From CAZAMI01 sp964627805 (GTDB lineage: Archaea > Thermoproteota > Thermoprotei_A > Sulfolobales > NBVN01), in NCBI GenBank assembly GCA_964627805.1, contig CAZVLA010000029.1, positions 1-17,584 on the forward strand: a stretch of 17,584 nt of DNA, in the 5' to 3' direction. The first letter of the stretch is position 1. Every line of letters starts with the position of its first letter. A program made the translations under genes and the position numbers. The notes under the pieces were generated by a model. The model was not told the origin of the DNA and did no database searches. It saw nothing but the letters and a program-made list of their open reading frames with translations. Positions 14,931-17,584 of this stretch are shown in pieces.

Positions 14931-14966
14931 GGTAAGAACACCTACACATGCTATGGTGAGTAGGTA

Positions 14967-15188
14967 GTGAGTAAGGAACAACTTCAGGAGGGTAGTAAGG
15001 GACCGGTAATAGTTGAGGCAGCAACCCCACCTATATGCAGTAGTTGTGGTAGACCTATACCACCCCATGAAAAGGGTGTGAAGATAACATGCCCCAACTG
15101 CGGTACAGTAGTTATCTGGAGATGCAAGAAGTGTAGGGAGTTAGTTATTCCCTACAAATGCCCTAACTGCGGTTTCGAAGGTCCCTAA
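14967..15188 (+). CDS. small Zn-ribbon protein linked to translation (COG2888-like)
   Basis: Seventy-three residues with four CxxC pairs: CSSC, CPNC, CKKC and CPNC. They form two zinc ribbons after a short N-terminal tail, with the pattern CGRPI ... CPNCGTVVIWRC ... YKCPNCGFEG. This is the archaeal Zn-ribbon, predicted RNA-binding family (COG2888) that is regularly encoded just before aEF-1beta, as here. The precise role is unknown; ribosome or mRNA association has been proposed from its genomic partner. The GTG start at 14967 has ggtgag six bases before it, a good ribosome-binding site. The stop is followed 12 nt later by the aEF-1beta ATG, so the two genes are one operon. Confidence 0.85.
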   Translation: MSKEQLQEGSKGPVIVEAATPPICSSCGRPIPPHEKGVKITCPNCGTVVIWRCKKCRELVIPYKCPNCGFEGP

Positions 15189-15200
15189 GGGGTGTTAATC

Positions 15201-15497
15201 ATGAGCAGTAAGAGTAAGGTATTAGTTGTCGTGAGGGTGAATCCCGAGAACACAGATGTAGATCTAGATGCCTTAGTAAATAAAATTAAGGAAGTACTTC
15301 CAAGTGAGTTTAGCGTAGTTAAGACTGAGAAGGTATACGTAGCGTTCGGACTTTACGTTCCTAGGTTATACATAATAATGCCTGAGATGTATGAAGGAGG
15401 TACAGAGAAGATTGAGGAGTTAATAAAGTCTGTGGAAGGCGTGTCCTCAGTTGATATAGAGTTAGTAACTAGGACGGAAGCGTTTGCTGGCGAATAA
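15201..15497 (+). CDS. ef1b: translation elongation factor aEF-1beta
   Basis: Nucleotide exchange factor for aEF-1A, about 98 residues, the normal size for the archaeal single-domain form. It has a ferredoxin-like alpha/beta pattern: VLVVVRVNPENTDVDLDALVNKI, then KVYVAFGLYVPRLYIIMPE, and a last helix-strand GTEKIEELIKSVEGVSSVDI. The central FGLYVPRLYI strand and the closing VDIELVTR are typical. ATG 15201 is preferred over GTG 15192 because ggggtg lies six bases upstream. It is co-transcribed with the Zn-ribbon gene, which matches the arrangement in many archaea. Between its stop and the next gene lie 89 nt containing the cdc48 promoter. Confidence 0.93.
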   Translation: MSSKSKVLVVVRVNPENTDVDLDALVNKIKEVLPSEFSVVKTEKVYVAFGLYVPRLYIIMPEMYEGGTEKIEELIKSVEGVSSVDIELVTRTEAFAGE

Positions 15498-15525
15498 TCA
15501 CTAAAAACAGAAATGCTATTTTATT

Positions 15526-15535
15526 GATTTAAGTA
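15526..15535 (+). promoter_or_regulatory. TATA-like element before cdc48
   Basis: gatttaagta lies about 50-60 nt upstream of the ATG, and gaggga (15575-15580) gives a ribosome-binding site six bases from it. This suggests transcription separate from aEF-1beta. Confidence 0.35.
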
Positions 15536-15586
15536 AGTAAGCACAACTAATAAGCTCTCTTACAGCTAGTCTTTGAGGGACTAATT

Positions 15587-17584
15587 ATGCCTAGTAACGT
15601 TAGGGAATATATTTTAAGAGTTGCTGAGGCTAAGCGTTATGAGGCAATGCGTGGGAAGGCTAGGATCCCCGAGAGAATAATGACTAAGTTAGGAATAGAT
15701 CCAGGAGATGTTATTGAAATAACAGGCAGAAGAACCACTGTAGCTATAGCTTGGCCAGCCTTTAAGGAGGATGAAAACAGTGATATAATAAGGATAGACG
15801 GTATAATAAGAAAGAACGCTGGCGTGAGCATTGGTGAGAGAGTAATTATTAGGAAGGTGGAAGCTAAGCCAGCAATCCACGTTAAGTTCGCGCCTGGATC
15901 ACCTACAGTCGATATCAGCCGTAGTGAGAATTCATTAAGGGCTATAAGGAGGAAGTTACTTGATTACCCTATGGTTGAAGGCGATTTAGTACCTCTTCAA
16001 TTGCTAGGAGCACCCGCCCTACTGTATGTTGTCTACACAAAGCCTTCAGGTCCTGTAGTCATAACTAATGAAACAAGAATAACTATACTTGAGAGGTCTC
16101 CAACACTAGCTAGGGTACCTAAGGTAACTTACGAGGATATAGGGGGCATGAAGGACATAATCGAGAAAGTTAGGGAGCTTATTGAGTTACCATTAAAGCA
16201 TCCTGAATTATTTAGGAAGCTAGGTATTGAACCACCTAAGGGTGTATTATTAATAGGTCCCCCTGGTTGTGGTAAGACCTTACTAGCTAAGGCAGTAGCT
16301 ACGGAATCTGATGCTTACTTCATAGCTGTTAACGGTCCTGAGATAATGAGTAAGTTCTACGGTGAGTCAGAGCAGAGGCTTAGGGAGATATTTGAGGAAG
16401 CAAGGAAGCATACACCAGCTATAATATTCATTGATGAGATAGACGCTATAGCTCCTAAGAGGGATGAGGTAGTTGGTGAGGTTGAGAGGAGGGTTGTTGC
16501 TCAGTTACTTACACTTATGGATGGTTTAGAGGGTAGGGGTGATGTCATAGTAATAGCAGCTACTAATAGACCACACGCACTAGACCCGGCATTAAGGAGG
16601 CCTGGTAGGTTTGATAGGGAGATAGAGATACCCTTACCGGATAAGCAGGGTAGGTATGAAATACTACAGATACATACTAGGAACGCACCATTAGCTGATG
16701 ACGTTGACTTAATGAAGATAGCTGAAATGACACACGGTTACACAGGTGCTGACTTAGCTGCGTTAGTTAAGGAGGCAGCAATGAATGCGTTAAGGAGGGT
16801 ATTAGATAAGGTTAATCTGGAGAAGGACGAAATACCTCCTGAGGTTCTTGAAGAACTCAAGATAACTATGAATGACTTCATAAAAGCCCTTAGGGACGTC
16901 AGTCCTAGCGGGTTGAGGGAGGTTCTTGTTGAGGTTCCTGAGGTTCATTGGGATGATATTGGTGGTTTGGATGAGGTTAAGCAGCAGTTGAGGGAGGCCG
17001 TTGAGTGGCCACTAAAACACCCTGAGGCTTACGAGCGCTTCGGTATTGAACCACCTAGAGGTATACTTCTTTACGGTCCCCCTGGTTGTGGTAAGACCTT
17101 ACTAGCTAAGGCAGTAGCTACGGAATCTGAAGCAAACTTCATAGCAGTAAAAGGACCTGAAATACTAAGCAAGTGGGTAGGAGAATCAGAAAGAGCAATA
17201 AGAGAAATATTTAAGAAAGCAAGGACCTACGCTCCTGCAGTCATATTCTTCGATGAGATAGATGCCATAGCTCCTATTAGGGGAATGTACGGTGATTCCG
17301 CAGTTACCGAGCGTGTAGTTAGTCAGTTATTAACTGAGATGGACTCAATAGAGTCACTAAATAACGTTATAGTAATAGCAGCTACTAATAGACCCGACCT
17401 AGTAGATCCCGCCTTACTTAGGCCCGGTAGGTTTGAAAAAGTTATCTACGTACCTCCTCCTGATCGTGCTGCTAGGTTGGAGATCCTTAAGGTCCATACA
17501 AGGAAGGTGCCACTAGCTAATGACGTAGACCTAGAGAAAATAGCGGAACTAACCGAAGGATACTCAGGAGCAGACCTAGAAGCA
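15587..17584 (+). CDS. Cdc48/VAT-type double AAA+ ATPase, cut by window end
   Basis: This is the archaeal homologue of Cdc48/p97 (VAT), a hexameric unfoldase that feeds proteins to the proteasome. The frame is open for 666 codons and runs off the right edge, probably 70-100 residues short of the end. The N-terminal domain (1 to about 180) has the double-psi barrel pattern with ARIPERIMTKLGIDPGD. D1 has Walker A GPPGCGKT (224-231) and Walker B FIDEID (D283, E284). D2 has Walker A GPPGCGKT (497-504) and Walker B FFDEID (D556, E557). RPGRF occurs in both, as usual. ATG 15587 follows gaggga. The Walker A region is identical in DNA between D1 and D2 for 56 nt (16256-16311, 17075-17130). Codon choice changes in patches: 16910-17006 uses TTG and GTT, while 17129-17221 uses A-ending codons. 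Confidence 0.95.
   Translation, partial: MPSNVREYILRVAEAKRYEAMRGKARIPERIMTKLGIDPGDVIEITGRRTTVAIAWPAFKEDENSDIIRIDGIIRKNAGVSIGERVIIRKVEAKPAIHVKFAPGSPTVDISRSENSLRAIRRKLLDYPMVEGDLVPLQLLGAPALLYVVYTKPSGPVVITNETRITILERSPTLARVPKVTYEDIGGMKDIIEKVRELIELPLKHPELFRKLGIEPPKGVLLIGPPGCGKTLLAKAVATESDAYFIAVNGPEIMSKFYGESEQRLREIFEEARKHTPAIIFIDEIDAIAPKRDEVVGEVERRVVAQLLTLMDGLEGRGDVIVIAATNRPHALDPALRRPGRFDREIEIPLPDKQGRYEILQIHTRNAPLADDVDLMKIAEMTHGYTGADLAALVKEAAMNALRRVLDKVNLEKDEIPPEVLEELKITMNDFIKALRDVSPSGLREVLVEVPEVHWDDIGGLDEVKQQLREAVEWPLKHPEAYERFGIEPPRGILLYGPPGCGKTLLAKAVATESEANFIAVKGPEILSKWVGESERAIREIFKKARTYAPAVIFFDEIDAIAPIRGMYGDSAVTERVVSQLLTEMDSIESLNNVIVIAATNRPDLVDPALLRPGRFEKVIYVPPPDRAARLEILKVHTRKVPLANDVDLEKIAELTEGYSGADLEA
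16256..16311 (+). repeat. 56-nt direct repeat, D1 copy in cdc48
   Basis: Identical base for base to 17075-17130. The two copies are 819 nt (273 codons) apart in the same frame, and 16 more bases just before them (16223-16238 and 17042-17057) are also identical at the same offset. It covers the Walker A motif and the following helix. Confidence 0.9.
17075..17130 (+). repeat. 56-nt direct repeat, D2 copy in cdc48
   Basis: Identical partner of 16256-16311. Synonymous positions also agree over these 19 codons, whereas D1 and D2 differ at many positions on either side. A further 26-nt identity (16547-16572 and 17369-17394) lies at the ATNRP motif. Confidence 0.9.

Noticed and set aside
14829..15068. 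Minus-strand open frame of 79 codons between FEN-1 and the Zn-ribbon gene
   Set aside because: It overlaps the FEN-1 start and the Zn-ribbon coding region in antisense and has no motif.

Overview
The window looks like chromosomal DNA of a hyperthermophilic crenarchaeon (Thermoproteota, class Thermoprotei). Supporting signs are a full-length reverse gyrase, archaeal replication proteins (GINS, MCM, FEN-1), the archaeal Zn-ribbon/aEF-1beta pair, a Cdc48/VAT-type double AAA+ ATPase, box C/D guide RNAs, a bulge-helix-bulge tRNA intron, TATA boxes followed by very short leaders, frequent GTG/TTG starts, and heavy use of AGG (Arg) and TTA (Leu). The non-canonical tRNA intron would suit Thermoproteales or Desulfurococcales, but I cannot name a genus.

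Layout. 1-1445: a tyrosine recombinase with a C-terminal zinc ribbon, on the minus strand, with leucine codon use unlike the rest, plus a doubtful small ORF facing it. 1446-1754: no protein gene, but two divergent box C/D sRNAs. One guide of each fits the same short stretch of 23S rRNA in the peptidyl-transferase centre. 1755-6450: reverse gyrase followed after 4 nt by a nitrilase-fold protein that has lost catalytic residues. 6564-7410: a small unknown protein, then an RNA cluster made of a box C/D sRNA, tRNA-Lys(CTT) with a 19-nt intron at 30/31, and a box C/D sRNA on the opposite strand. 7420-10111: GINS and MCM, overlapping. 10205-12150: a small unknown protein, a THUMP protein, an adenosine-specific kinase family protein and an unknown protein with a very basic tail. 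12133-13080 (minus): ornithine carbamoyltransferase, divergent from a winged-helix regulator-like gene. 13798-14853 (minus): FEN-1. 14967-15497: Zn-ribbon protein and aEF-1beta. 15587 to the right edge: Cdc48/VAT, cut by the window end.

How the genes fit together. Much of the window serves DNA topology and replication (reverse gyrase, GINS, MCM helicase, FEN-1). A second theme is translation and rRNA/tRNA maturation (four box C/D sRNAs, tRNA-Lys, a THUMP protein, Zn-ribbon protein, aEF-1beta). The least expected content is the set of four sRNA genes in the intergenic spaces. Other points worth a look are the degenerate zinc fingers in reverse gyrase and MCM, the pseudo-nitrilase coupled to reverse gyrase, and the mosaic D1/D2 sequence of cdc48.
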